Origin: Streptomyces sp. JB150
Lineage (GTDB): Bacteria > Actinomycetota > Actinomycetes > Streptomycetales > Streptomycetaceae
Direction of reading: 5' to 3'
Assembly: GCF_011193355.1 (NCBI RefSeq)
Contig: NZ_CP049780.1
Location: 4,692,436-4,723,511 of the forward strand
Length of the DNA: 31,076 nucleotides
Position numbers and translations under genes: made by a program
Shown: positions 9,386-16,934 of the stretch, in pieces
Layout of the letters: every line of letters starts with the position of its first letter
Position numbering within the stretch: the stretch's first letter is position 1
The notes under the pieces: model-generated
Seen by the model: the letters and a program-made list of their open reading frames with translations, nothing else
What the model was told of the DNA's origin: nothing
Database searches by the model: none

Positions 9386-10647
9386 CCACCGCGACCGACG
9401 TCAACCAGCCCACCCTCCAGCCCACGGCGCCGGCCGGCCGCCGGATGTCGTGGCCCGTGCTGCTGCTGGTCATCGCCGGAGCCCTGGCGCTGACCTCGCT
9501 GGTGCGCATCATCACCGGCGCCGACGGCATCACCAACGTCAGCCAGATGTCCACCGCGCTCCAGCTCGCCGTGCCGATCGGCCTCGCCGGCCTCGGCGGC
9601 CTGTGGGCCGAGCGCGCGGGCGTCGTCAACATCGGCCTCGAGGGCATGATGATCCTCGGCACCTGGTTCGGTGCCTGGGCGGGCTTCCAGTGGGGCCCGT
9701 GGACCGGTGTCCTCGTCGGCATCATCGGCGGCTGCCTCGGCGGCCTGCTGCACGCCTTCGTCACCGTCACCTTCAACGTCAACCACATCGTCTCCGGTGT
9801 GGCGATCAACATCCTCGCCCTCGGCGCCACCCGCTACCTGGCCCCGCTCGCCTTCGTCGGCCACCAGGGCGGCTCCGCCAAGCAGTCCCCGGCGGTCGAG
9901 CCGCTCGGCCACTTCACCGTGCCGGGCCTGTCCGACGCCCTGCGGGACCTCAACGACAAGGGCTGGTTCCTGATCTCCGACATCGCCGGCCTGCTGGGCG
10001 GCCTGGTCACCAACGTGTCCTGGCTGACCCTGATCGCCGTCGCCCTGGTCCCCGCCACCTGGTGGATCCTGTGGCGCACCGCGTTCGGCCTGCGGCTGCG
10101 CTCCTGCGGCGAGAACCCGGTCGCGGCCGAGTCCCTCGGCGTGAACGTCCACAAGTACAAGTACCTCGCCGTGATCATCTCCGGCGGCCTGGCCGGCCTC
10201 GGCGGCGCCTTCCTGTCCATCGTGGCCAACCCCTTCTACCTGGAGGGCCAGGTCTCCGGCCGCGGCTTCATCGGCCTCGCGGCGATGATCTTCGGCAACT
10301 GGATGCCGGGCGGCCTCGCCCTCGGTGCCGGACTGTTCGGCTACACCGACAGCCTCAACCTGCGCGGCGGCTCCGAGAACGTCCACGCCCTGCTGCTGCT
10401 CGGCGCCATCCTGCTGCTCGTCGGCGCGATCTGGCTGGCGATCCGCAAGAAGTACGTGCACGCCGTGATCACCCTGGTGGTCGGCGCCCTCGTCTTCGCC
10501 TGGTACGCCGGCACCAACGAGGTCCCCAACCAGGTCGTCTCCGCCACGCCGTACGTCATCACGCTGGTCGTCCTCGCCCTGTCGGCGCAGCGCCTGCGGA
10601 TGCCGAAGGCGGACGGACTGCCGTACCGGAAGGGGCAGGGCAAGTGA
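9382..10647 (+). CDS. nucleoside ABC transporter permease 2
   Basis: A 421-residue membrane protein of the NupQ-like permease family and partner of the preceding permease. The ATG at 9382 overlaps the upstream TGA by ATGA. Characteristic stretches are LWAERAGVVNIGLEGMMILG, VNHIVSGVAINILALGATRYL, FGLRLRSCGENPVAAESLGV, GGLAGLGGAFLS and GFIGLAAMIFGNWMPGGLALGAGLFGY. The N-terminal 25 residues are polar and precede the first membrane segment. Longer than permease 1 because of a periplasmic insertion (about residues 165-200) and an extra C-terminal hydrophobic region. The last bases overlap the cdd start (GTGA), tying transport to deamination in one operon. Confidence 0.92.
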   Translation: MTTATDVNQPTLQPTAPAGRRMSWPVLLLVIAGALALTSLVRIITGADGITNVSQMSTALQLAVPIGLAGLGGLWAERAGVVNIGLEGMMILGTWFGAWAGFQWGPWTGVLVGIIGGCLGGLLHAFVTVTFNVNHIVSGVAINILALGATRYLAPLAFVGHQGGSAKQSPAVEPLGHFTVPGLSDALRDLNDKGWFLISDIAGLLGGLVTNVSWLTLIAVALVPATWWILWRTAFGLRLRSCGENPVAAESLGVNVHKYKYLAVIISGGLAGLGGAFLSIVANPFYLEGQVSGRGFIGLAAMIFGNWMPGGLALGAGLFGYTDSLNLRGGSENVHALLLLGAILLLVGAIWLAIRKKYVHAVITLVVGALVFAWYAGTNEVPNQVVSATPYVITLVVLALSAQRLRMPKADGLPYRKGQGK

Positions 10648-11033
10648 CCGTCGACTGGGACGCCCTGCGGGAGCTGGCGCGGGAGGCCATGTCCCACGCC
10701 TACGCCCCCTACTCGGGCTACCCGGTCGGCGTCGCCGCCCTCGTCGACGACGGCCGCACGGTCTCCGGCTGCAACGTGGAGAACGCCTCCTACGGCCTCG
10801 GCCTGTGCGCCGAGTGCGGCCTGGTCTCCGAGCTGCAGCGCACCGGCGGCGGCCGGCTGACCCACTTCACCTGCGTCGACGGCAAGGGCGACATCCTCGT
10901 CCCGTGCGGCCGGTGCCGGCAGCTGCTGTACGAGTTCGGCGGCCCCGACCTCCTGCTGGAGACCCCGGAGGGAATCCTCCGCCTCTCCCAGATGCTGCCC
11001 CAGGCCTTCGGCCCGGACCATCTCACCAAGTAA
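10644..11033 (+). CDS. cdd: cytidine deaminase
   Basis: A 129-residue homotetrameric-type cytidine deaminase, which converts cytidine or deoxycytidine to the uridine form. The zinc site is complete: Cys55-Ala-Glu57 in NVENASYGLGLCAECG, and Cys88/Cys91 in VPCGRCRQ, with Glu57 as the proton shuttle. APYSGYPVGVAALVDDG is the typical N-terminal substrate-site strand. The GTG start at 10644 overlaps the permease stop by four bases, so it is translationally coupled to the nucleoside importer. A strong hairpin follows before deoA. Length and motifs are standard for the small bacterial Cdd class. Confidence 0.95.
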   Translation: MTVDWDALRELAREAMSHAYAPYSGYPVGVAALVDDGRTVSGCNVENASYGLGLCAECGLVSELQRTGGGRLTHFTCVDGKGDILVPCGRCRQLLYEFGGPDLLLETPEGILRLSQMLPQAFGPDHLTK

Positions 11034-11041
11034 CTCCCCGC

Positions 11042-11081
11042 CGCGGCCCCTCTGACCCGACACCCGATCAGAGGGGCCGCG
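11042..11081. terminator. hairpin between cdd and deoA
   Basis: A perfect 14-bp stem, CGCGGCCCCTCTGA (11042-11055) and TCAGAGGGGCCGCG (11068-11081), with a 12-nt loop. It could end or attenuate the transporter-cdd transcript or stabilise its 3' end. There is no operator copy between here and deoA, so deoA either depends on read-through or has its own promoter. Confidence 0.65.
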
Positions 11082-11124
11082 CACTTCCCGGACACGTCCC
11101 GGACCATCGGAAGGAAAGCCAGGC

Positions 11125-12402
11125 ATGGACGTCATCTCCGTCATCCGCACCAAGCGGGACCGCGGTGAACTCAGCGACGAGCAGATCGACTGGGTCATCG
11201 ACGCGTACACCCGCGGGGAGGTCGCCGACGAGCAGATGTCCGCGCTCGCCATGGCGATCCTGCTCAACGGCATGAACCGCCGGGAGATCGCCCGCTGGAC
11301 CGCCGCGATGATCGCCTCCGGCGAGCGCATGGACTTCTCGTCCCTGTCCCGCCCGACCGCCGACAAGCACTCCACGGGCGGCGTCGGCGACAAGATCACC
11401 CTGCCGCTGGCCCCCCTGGTCGCGGCCTGCGGCGCGGCCGTCCCGCAGCTCTCCGGCCGCGGTCTCGGCCACACCGGCGGCACCCTCGACAAGCTGGAGT
11501 CGATCCCCGGCTGGCGCGCGCTGCTCTCCAACGAGGAGATGCTGTCGGTCCTGGACAGCACCGGCGCGGTGATCTGCGCGGCGGGCGACGGCCTCGCCCC
11601 CGCGGACAAGAAGCTGTACGCGCTCCGCGACGTCACCGGCACGGTCGAGGCGATCCCGCTCATCGCCTCCTCGATCATGTCGAAGAAGATCGCCGAGGGC
11701 ACGGGCTCCCTGGTCCTGGACGTGAAGGTCGGCTCCGGCGCCTTCATGAAGACGATCGAGGACGCGCGCGAGCTGGCCTCCACGATGGTCGGCCTCGGCA
11801 CGGACCACGGCGTGAAGACGGTCGCGCTGCTGACCGACATGTCGACCCCGCTCGGCCTCACGGCCGGCAACGCCCTGGAGGTCCGCGAGTCGGTCGAGGT
11901 CCTCGCCGGCGGCGGCCCCGCCGACGTGGTCGAGCTGACCATCGCCCTTGCCCGCGAGATGCTCGACGCGGCCGGCGTGAAGGACGCGGACCCCGCGAAG
12001 GCGCTGGCCGACGGCTCGGCGATGGACGTCTGGCGCCGCATGATCGCGGCCCAGGGCGGCGACCCGGACGCCCCGCTCCCCACCTCCCGCGAACAGCACG
12101 TCGTCAAGGCCCCGTCCGCCGGCGTCCTGACCCGCCTCGACGCCTACGACATCGGCATCGCCGCCTGGCGTCTCGGCGCGGGCCGCGCCCGCAAGGAGGA
12201 CCCGGTGCAGGCGGCGGCGGGCGTCGAGATGCACGCCAAGCCGGGCGACACGGTCACCAAGGGTCAGCCCCTCCTGACCCTCCACACGGACACCCCCGAG
12301 CGCTTCGAGTACGCCCTGGAGGCGGTCCGCGGCTCCTTCGACATCGCCGCCCCCGGCACGGACTTCACCCCGTCCCCGGTGGTGCTGGAACGTATCGCCT
12401 GA
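11125..12402 (+). CDS. deoA: thymidine phosphorylase
   Basis: A 425-residue pyrimidine-nucleoside phosphorylase. It splits thymidine or deoxyuridine with phosphate into base and deoxyribose 1-phosphate. Residues visible: DKHSTGGVGDK (80-90, phosphate site), LSGRGLGHTGGTLDKLES, DVTGTVEAIPLIASSIMSKKIAEG, VLDVKVGSGAFMK, and the C-terminal PYNP domain with GVEMHAKPGDTVTKGQPLLTLHT. The ribosome site GGAAGGAAAG lies just before the ATG at 11125. Length is close to that of the pyrimidine-nucleoside phosphorylase (Pdp) type, so activity on uridine as well is possible. It lies 91 bp after cdd, across a hairpin, and is followed by a strong terminator. Confidence 0.95.
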   Translation: MDVISVIRTKRDRGELSDEQIDWVIDAYTRGEVADEQMSALAMAILLNGMNRREIARWTAAMIASGERMDFSSLSRPTADKHSTGGVGDKITLPLAPLVAACGAAVPQLSGRGLGHTGGTLDKLESIPGWRALLSNEEMLSVLDSTGAVICAAGDGLAPADKKLYALRDVTGTVEAIPLIASSIMSKKIAEGTGSLVLDVKVGSGAFMKTIEDARELASTMVGLGTDHGVKTVALLTDMSTPLGLTAGNALEVRESVEVLAGGGPADVVELTIALAREMLDAAGVKDADPAKALADGSAMDVWRRMIAAQGGDPDAPLPTSREQHVVKAPSAGVLTRLDAYDIGIAAWRLGAGRARKEDPVQAAAGVEMHAKPGDTVTKGQPLLTLHTDTPERFEYALEAVRGSFDIAAPGTDFTPSPVVLERIA

Positions 12403-12424
12403 CCTGCGGTTTCCCCTTTCGGGT

Positions 12425-12458
12425 GAACGGGACCGGTGGACCACCACCGGTCCCGTTC
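12425..12458. terminator. strong terminator after deoA
   Basis: A perfect 15-bp stem, GAACGGGACCGGTGG (12425-12439) and CCACCGGTCCCGTTC (12444-12458), with a 4-nt loop, 22 bp after the deoA stop. It marks the end of the nucleoside operon. Confidence 0.85.
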
Positions 12459-12497
12459 GGCATGCTGGGATCGGTGACGCACCGATAGGAGACCGCC

Positions 12498-13082
12498 ATG
12501 AGCGCACTCACCGTCAGCCACGACCCCGAGCAGGGCTGGGACGACCTGGTCCGCTTCTGGGAGGAGATGGAATGGCCTGAGGGCAGCAAGGTGGAGATCA
12601 TCGAGGGGATCGTCACCGTGTCACCTGCTCCCGCGACCCGCCACAACGTGATCGCGGCTCGCATCCAGCGTCGCCTGTACTCCGTGATCCCCGAGGACTG
12701 GGAGATCTTCCAGACGCAGGCCATCGCCGTACCCTCACGGCTGGGCATGCTCATCCCGGACCTGCTGGTGACGCCGGTGCAGGAATGCGCGGAGACGGAT
12801 TCGCACATCCCTGCCGCCCTCGCAGAACTCGTCGTCGAGGTGACCTCGAAGTCGAACGCCCGCCACGACCGCGTCAGCAAGCCCGCCGCCTACGCGACGG
12901 CCGGTATCCCGCTCTACCTCCTCGTCGACCGCTGGGCCCCTGGCGGCCCCACCGTCACGCTCTACGGCGAGCCGAAGGGGGACGTCTACCGCGTCCTGAG
13001 CGCGGTGAAGTTCGGCGACCCGATCAAGCTGCCCGAGCCGTTCGATCTGACCCTCGACACCGGCGAGTTCCCCACCAACTGA
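12498..13082 (+). CDS. Uma2 family (DUF820) restriction-endonuclease-fold protein
   Basis: A 194-residue member of the Uma2/DUF820 family, which has a PD-(D/E)XK nuclease fold and is multiplied in streptomycetes. Visible are the N-terminal GSKVEIIEGIVTVSPAP strand, LIPDLLVTP (active-site Asp), ELVVEVTSKSNARHD (Glu with a downstream basic segment) and the K-PAAYATAGIPLYLLVD segment. The ribosome site TAGGAG precedes the ATG. The function of these proteins is not established. It lies alone between the deoA terminator and a convergent transporter gene, so context gives no clue. Confidence 0.85.
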   Translation: MSALTVSHDPEQGWDDLVRFWEEMEWPEGSKVEIIEGIVTVSPAPATRHNVIAARIQRRLYSVIPEDWEIFQTQAIAVPSRLGMLIPDLLVTPVQECAETDSHIPAALAELVVEVTSKSNARHDRVSKPAAYATAGIPLYLLVDRWAPGGPTVTLYGEPKGDVYRVLSAVKFGDPIKLPEPFDLTLDTGEFPTN

Positions 13083-13089
13083 CCCGCCC

Positions 13090-14010
13090 TCACCCCAACA
13101 CCGCCGCCACCACCACCAACCCCGGCACCGACACCACCGTCGACAGCAGGATCGCCTCGCGGGCCAGCACCTCGCCCACCCGGTAGGTGCTCGCGTACGT
13201 GTACAGGTTCTGCGCGGCGGGCAGGGCCGAGGTCACCACCACGTCGAGCAGGGCCGCGCCCCGCAGCCCGAAGACCCCCGCTCCCAGGGCCCAGGCGACC
13301 ACCGGCATGGCCACAGTCTTGAGTCCCACGGCCAGCAGCACCGGCCCCCTCTCCTCGCCCCGCAGCGGCAGCGTGCTGCCCCGCAGGGAGATGCCGAAGG
13401 CCAGCAGCACCGCCGGGACGGACATGTTGCCGATCAGGGTCAGCGGGTCCATGACCGGCCCGGGCACCGGGACGCCCGCCGCCGACACCGCCACCCCCGC
13501 CAGCGAACCCACCGCGATCGGATTGCGCAGCGGAGTCAGCAGCCGCTGCCACAGGGGCCGCTGCGCCCCGCCCGACGCGAGATCGAGGATCGTCACCGCG
13601 ACCGGCGTCACCCCGACGAGCTGGAACAGCAGCACGGGCGCCACCAGGGAGGCGTCACCGAGGACGTACACCGCGATCGGGATGCCGAGGTTGCCGGAGT
13701 TGACGTACCCGGCGCACAGCGCGCCGATCGTCGTACGCCCCACCCCCCAGTGGCGTACGACCCCCACCGCCACGAACGCCGCCGCCATCGCCGCCGTGCT
13801 GAGCGCGGTCACGAGCAGCCGGTTGGAGAACACCACCGACAGGTCCGCCCCCGCGAGCGTGGTGAACAGCAGCGCGGGGGACGCCACGTGGAAGGCGAGC
13901 TTGGTCAGCACCTCCCGGCCCTGCTCGCCGAGGTAGCCGCGCCGGCCTATCGCGTAGCCCACGACGATCACCACCGCGATCACCGCGAACCCGCTCAGCA
14001 CCCCCTGCAC
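13090..14010 (-). CDS. AEC family (auxin efflux carrier-like) transporter
   Basis: A membrane protein of the AEC/malate-permease superfamily, 306 residues from the GTG at 14010. About ten hydrophobic segments are visible, with the conserved GYVNSGNLGIPIAVYVLGD motif and LRNPIAVGSLAGVAVSAAGV in the middle, and SALPAAQNLYTYASTY near the C-terminus. An in-frame ATG at 14082 would add 24 Pro/Ala-rich residues that are not typical; GAGGGGG just upstream of the GTG supports the shorter form. The substrate is unknown; family members export organic acids or auxin-like molecules. The stop is 7 bp from the convergent Uma2 gene. Confidence 0.85.
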   Translation of the reverse strand: MQGVLSGFAVIAVVIVVGYAIGRRGYLGEQGREVLTKLAFHVASPALLFTTLAGADLSVVFSNRLLVTALSTAAMAAAFVAVGVVRHWGVGRTTIGALCAGYVNSGNLGIPIAVYVLGDASLVAPVLLFQLVGVTPVAVTILDLASGGAQRPLWQRLLTPLRNPIAVGSLAGVAVSAAGVPVPGPVMDPLTLIGNMSVPAVLLAFGISLRGSTLPLRGEERGPVLLAVGLKTVAMPVVAWALGAGVFGLRGAALLDVVVTSALPAAQNLYTYASTYRVGEVLAREAILLSTVVSVPGLVVVAAVLG

Positions 14011-14150
14011 GGCGCCCCCTCGGTGCGGCGGAGCGGCGGACGGCCGGGGCGGCGGCGCGAGGATGATCGATGGGGCATGCACGCAACCCTGGTCACCGTG
14101 CCCGTCCCGGTCAATGTGACGCCGACGACCTGACGCGGCGACGCGTCACG

Positions 14151-14537
14151 ATGAGTTCCGCCCGCCCGCCCGGTCTACCGCACGTGGACGCCATGACACC
14201 CGCGGAACTCGTGCTGGCCGGACCCGTCACCCGGGACGAGGTGAGGGGCCTGTGCGAGGACGTGCGCGCCCTGCTGGAGGACGGCGGGGCGTCGGTCGTG
14301 GTGTGCGACGTCGGCGGGCTCGGACCACCCGGGCTCGCCGTGGTCGATCTGCTCGCCCGGCTCCAACTGGCGGCCCGGCGGGCCGGCGGGCACATCCGGC
14401 TGCGGGACCCGGACCCCGCGCTACCCGCCCTTCTCGACCTGGTCGGTCTCCGCTTCGAGGTGGAGGGGCAGCCCGAACAGCGGGAACCACCGCTTGGTGT
14501 CCAGGAAGAAATGGAACCCGGTGATCCGGCCGTCTGA
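14151..14537 (+). CDS. STAS-domain protein, anti-sigma-antagonist-like
   Basis: A 128-residue protein with a STAS fold: ELVLAGPVTRDEV, ASVVVCDVGGLGPPGLAVVDLLARLQLAARRAGGHIRLRDPDP and LLDLVGL. In SpoIIAA-like antagonists the segment after the central strand carries a phosphorylated Ser (D-S-S-G). Here it reads GPPG, so regulation by that phosphorylation is unlikely. The ATG at 14151 was chosen because an upstream ATG at 14070 would add unrelated residues; no clear ribosome site is seen. Its 3' end overlaps the end of the convergent ECF sigma gene by 117 bp. A link to that sigma factor is suggested only by position. Confidence 0.75.
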   Translation: MSSARPPGLPHVDAMTPAELVLAGPVTRDEVRGLCEDVRALLEDGGASVVVCDVGGLGPPGLAVVDLLARLQLAARRAGGHIRLRDPDPALPALLDLVGLRFEVEGQPEQREPPLGVQEEMEPGDPAV

Positions 14538-15434
14538 CATCTCCAGCACCTGCACCGCCCACGGGACGAAGCCGCCGCCCTCCGGGTCCGGCTTGTAGTG
14601 CGCGAAGCCCGGCAGCCCGTTCACCTCGACGGGCCGCAGCCGCGAGCCCGCGCAGGCGGAGCCGAGGGTGGTCATGAAGCCGGTGATGTCCCCCGGGCCG
14701 CGCAGCCACAGGTCGAACGGCGGCATCGTCATCACGGCGTCCTCGTGCAGCAACGCCGTCAGCGCCGTCATGTCATAGCCCTCGAAGGCCGCGACATAGC
14801 GCTCCAGGAGCTTCTTCTGCTCCTCGTCCAGCGGGTCGGCGACGGCCGCGTCGGCGCCCGGCTCGGCGCGCTCGGCGAGCGTCGCGCGGGCCCGCTGCAG
14901 GGCGCTGTTGACGGAGGCGACCGAGGTACCGAGCAGCTCGGCGACCTCGCTCGCCTTCCATGCCAGCACCTCGCGCAGGATCAGCACCGCCCGCTGCTTG
15001 GCCGGCAGCCGCTGGAGCGCCGCCATGAACGCGAGCCGCACCGACTCCTTGGCGACCGCCGCCTCCGCCGGGTCCGCGGTGGCCGGCAGCACCCGCGCGT
15101 CCGGCATCGGCTCCAGCCAGGTGTGGTCCGGGCGGGGGGAGAGGGCCGCCCGGGCGAGCGGGGTCGCCTCGGTCAGGTCCATCGGCCGGGCCCGCTTGTT
15201 GCCCGCCGTCAGCATGTCCAGACAGACGTTGGTCGCGATCCGGTAGAGCCAGGAGCGGAGGCTGGAGCGGCCTTCGAACTTCTCGTGGCTGCGCCAGGCG
15301 CGGACCATGGTGTCCTGGACCGCGTCCTCGGCCTCGAAGGAGGAGCCGAGCATGCGGTAGCAGTAGCCGGTCAGTTCGACGCGGTATTTCTCCAGTTCGA
15401 CGTCGAGGTCCGTTGTCGCCGTGGTGTCGCTCAT
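14421..15434 (-). CDS. ECF sigma factor, SigG-like (TIGR02960 type) with C-terminal SnoaL-like domain
   Basis: A 337-residue group-4 sigma factor. Region 2 is at about residues 14-85 (YCYRMLGSSFEAEDAVQDTMVRAWR, EGRSSLRSWLYRIATNVCLDML, RARPMDL). Region 4 is at about 140-195 (RLPAKQRAVLILREVLAWKASEVAELLGTSVASVNSALQRAR). The remaining 130 residues form an NTF2/SnoaL-like domain (LLHEDAVMTMPPFDLWLRG, AVQVLEMSDGRITGFHFFLD). This matches the SigG/TIGR02960 type, in which the C-terminal extension, not a separate anti-sigma factor, is thought to control activity. No anti-sigma gene adjoins it. GGTGGGTGG precedes the ATG. Confidence 0.92.
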   Translation of the reverse strand: MSDTTATTDLDVELEKYRVELTGYCYRMLGSSFEAEDAVQDTMVRAWRSHEKFEGRSSLRSWLYRIATNVCLDMLTAGNKRARPMDLTEATPLARAALSPRPDHTWLEPMPDARVLPATADPAEAAVAKESVRLAFMAALQRLPAKQRAVLILREVLAWKASEVAELLGTSVASVNSALQRARATLAERAEPGADAAVADPLDEEQKKLLERYVAAFEGYDMTALTALLHEDAVMTMPPFDLWLRGPGDITGFMTTLGSACAGSRLRPVEVNGLPGFAHYKPDPEGGGFVPWAVQVLEMSDGRITGFHFFLDTKRWFPLFGLPLHLEAETDQVEKGG

Positions 15435-15558
15435 CGTCCACCCACCCCATGTGGCCGTTCCGTGCCGCGCCTTCGCGCCCCAGCACCTCGGAAGCTACCG
15501 CAGCCCACTGACAACGGCCCCCGGAGCGGGAAGAGCCGCAGGTGGAGGGGGTTCCGGA

Positions 15559-15591
15559 GGGCGCCGCCCGCCGGGGACCGGGGCGGCGCCC
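15559..15591. terminator. hairpin after the MFS gene (minus strand)
   Basis: An 11-bp perfect stem, GGGCGCCGCCC (15559-15569) and GGGCGGCGCCC (15581-15591), with an 11-nt loop, 8 bp beyond the MFS stop. It should end transcription before the ECF sigma gene. Confidence 0.6.
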
Positions 15592-15599
15592 GGACCCGG

Positions 15600-16871
15600 T
15601 CAGGCGGCCCGGGTGACCACCCGGGACCGGCCGCGCGCCGCCGCCAGCGAGCCGAGCACGGTGATGCCGACGACCCCGGCCACCGCCAGCAGCCCGACCC
15701 CGACCGTCCCCGCCCAGCCGCCCGCGTGGAAGGCCACCGCGCCCGCCGTGCTGCCCGCGCTGGAGCCGACGTAGTACGCCGACTGGTACAGCGCCGAGGC
15801 CTGCGCCCGCCCGTGCGTCGCGGTCTTGCTGACCGCCGAGGACGCCACCGCGTGGCCCGCGAAGAAGCCCGCCGTGATCAGCACCAGGCCCAGCAGCACC
15901 AGCGGCAGCGAGTCCGCCAGCGACAGCAGCAGGCCCGCCGCGGTGGTGGAGCCGCCCAGGTAGAGCGCGCCGCGCCGCCCGAGCCGGCCGACCAGCCGCC
16001 CCGCCGCCGACGCCGACACCGTGCCCACCAGGTACACCAGGAAGACCGAGCCGACGACGCCCTGCGGCAGCGAGAACGGCGCGTCCGTCAGCCGGTAGCC
16101 GATCACCGTGTAAACCCCGCCGAAGACGGTCATGAACAGCGCGCCGATCGCGTACAGCCGGCGCAGCAGCGGGTTCGCGAGGTGGTCGCGGACCGTGCGG
16201 GCCAGCACCCGCGGGCGCAGCGAAGCCCGCGTGAAGTGCCGGGGCGCCGGCAGCAGCAGCCGGAAGGCGGCCGCGCAGCCCACCGCGACCAGGCCCAGCG
16301 CGCCGAGCGCGACCCGCCAGCCCCATTCCTGCGCGACCCAGCCGGTGATGACCCGGCCGCTCATCCCGCCGACGCTGTTGCCCGCCACGAACAGACCGAT
16401 CGCGGTGATCAGCGCCCGGGGCCGGACCTCCTCCGCCAGATACGCCGTCGCCGACGCGGGCACCCCGGCCAGCGCCGCGCCCTGCACCGCGCGCAGCACG
16501 ACCAGCGCGGTCAGCGAGGACGCGAACGGCACCAGCAGCGCGACGATCACGGCCACCGCCAGGGACGCCGTCATGACCGTACGGCGTCCGAACCGCTCGG
16601 ACAGCGCGCTCATCGGGATGACGAAGAGGGCGAGCCCGCCGGTGGCGGCCGCCACGGTCCAGCTCGCCTCGCTCGCGCTCACCCCGAAGTCACCGGAGAT
16701 CAGCGGCAGCAGGGCCTGGGTGGAGTACAGCAGCGCGAAGGTCGCCACGCCCGCGAGGAAGAGGGCGAAGCTCATCCGGCGGTAGCCAGGCCCGCCCGGG
16801 GCCATACGTGAGTCGGGAACGGTCGATGCGGCGCCCACGGTGGTGGACGCCCCGGTACTGGCGGGAGACAT
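15600..16871 (-). CDS. MFS transporter
   Basis: A 423-residue major facilitator with 12 predicted membrane segments. FALFLAGVATFALLYSTQALLPLI opens the first helix. SALSERFGRRTVM is the loop 2-3 motif, and LRAVQGAALAGVPASATAYLAEE is helix 4. The type resembles YnfM/arabinose-polymer-like efflux permeases. The substrate is unknown. An upstream in-frame ATG at 16943 would overlap the divergent LysR gene, so I favour ATG 16871. On its strand TTGGAC (16908-16903) and TACGTT (16883-16878) could be -35 and -10 elements, the latter only 6 nt from the ATG, which suggests a leaderless transcript. Regulation by the divergent LysR protein is likely. Confidence 0.9.
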   Translation of the reverse strand: MSPASTGASTTVGAASTVPDSRMAPGGPGYRRMSFALFLAGVATFALLYSTQALLPLISGDFGVSASEASWTVAAATGGLALFVIPMSALSERFGRRTVMTASLAVAVIVALLVPFASSLTALVVLRAVQGAALAGVPASATAYLAEEVRPRALITAIGLFVAGNSVGGMSGRVITGWVAQEWGWRVALGALGLVAVGCAAAFRLLLPAPRHFTRASLRPRVLARTVRDHLANPLLRRLYAIGALFMTVFGGVYTVIGYRLTDAPFSLPQGVVGSVFLVYLVGTVSASAAGRLVGRLGRRGALYLGGSTTAAGLLLSLADSLPLVLLGLVLITAGFFAGHAVASSAVSKTATHGRAQASALYQSAYYVGSSAGSTAGAVAFHAGGWAGTVGVGLLAVAGVVGITVLGSLAAARGRSRVVTRAA

Positions 16872-16934
16872 GCTTCGAACGTACGGACCCCCACGCTCAT
16901 CCGTCCAATGCATGGATTCGCCATAATCGTTCCC
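16872..16934. promoter_or_regulatory. divergent MFS/LysR promoter region
   Basis: Only 63 bp separates the two start codons. CATAAT at 16922-16927 is a good -10 for the LysR gene, 7 nt before its ATG. On the other strand TACGTT lies 6 nt before the MFS ATG. Between them is TCCAATGCATGGA (16905-16917), a near-palindrome that is a candidate LysR binding site. Both mRNAs may be leaderless. Confidence 0.45.

Noticed and set aside
14598..16811. A 737-codon plus-strand frame opposite the ECF sigma and MFS genes
   Set aside because: Arg/Gln-rich with no family similarity; both opposite genes are well supported.
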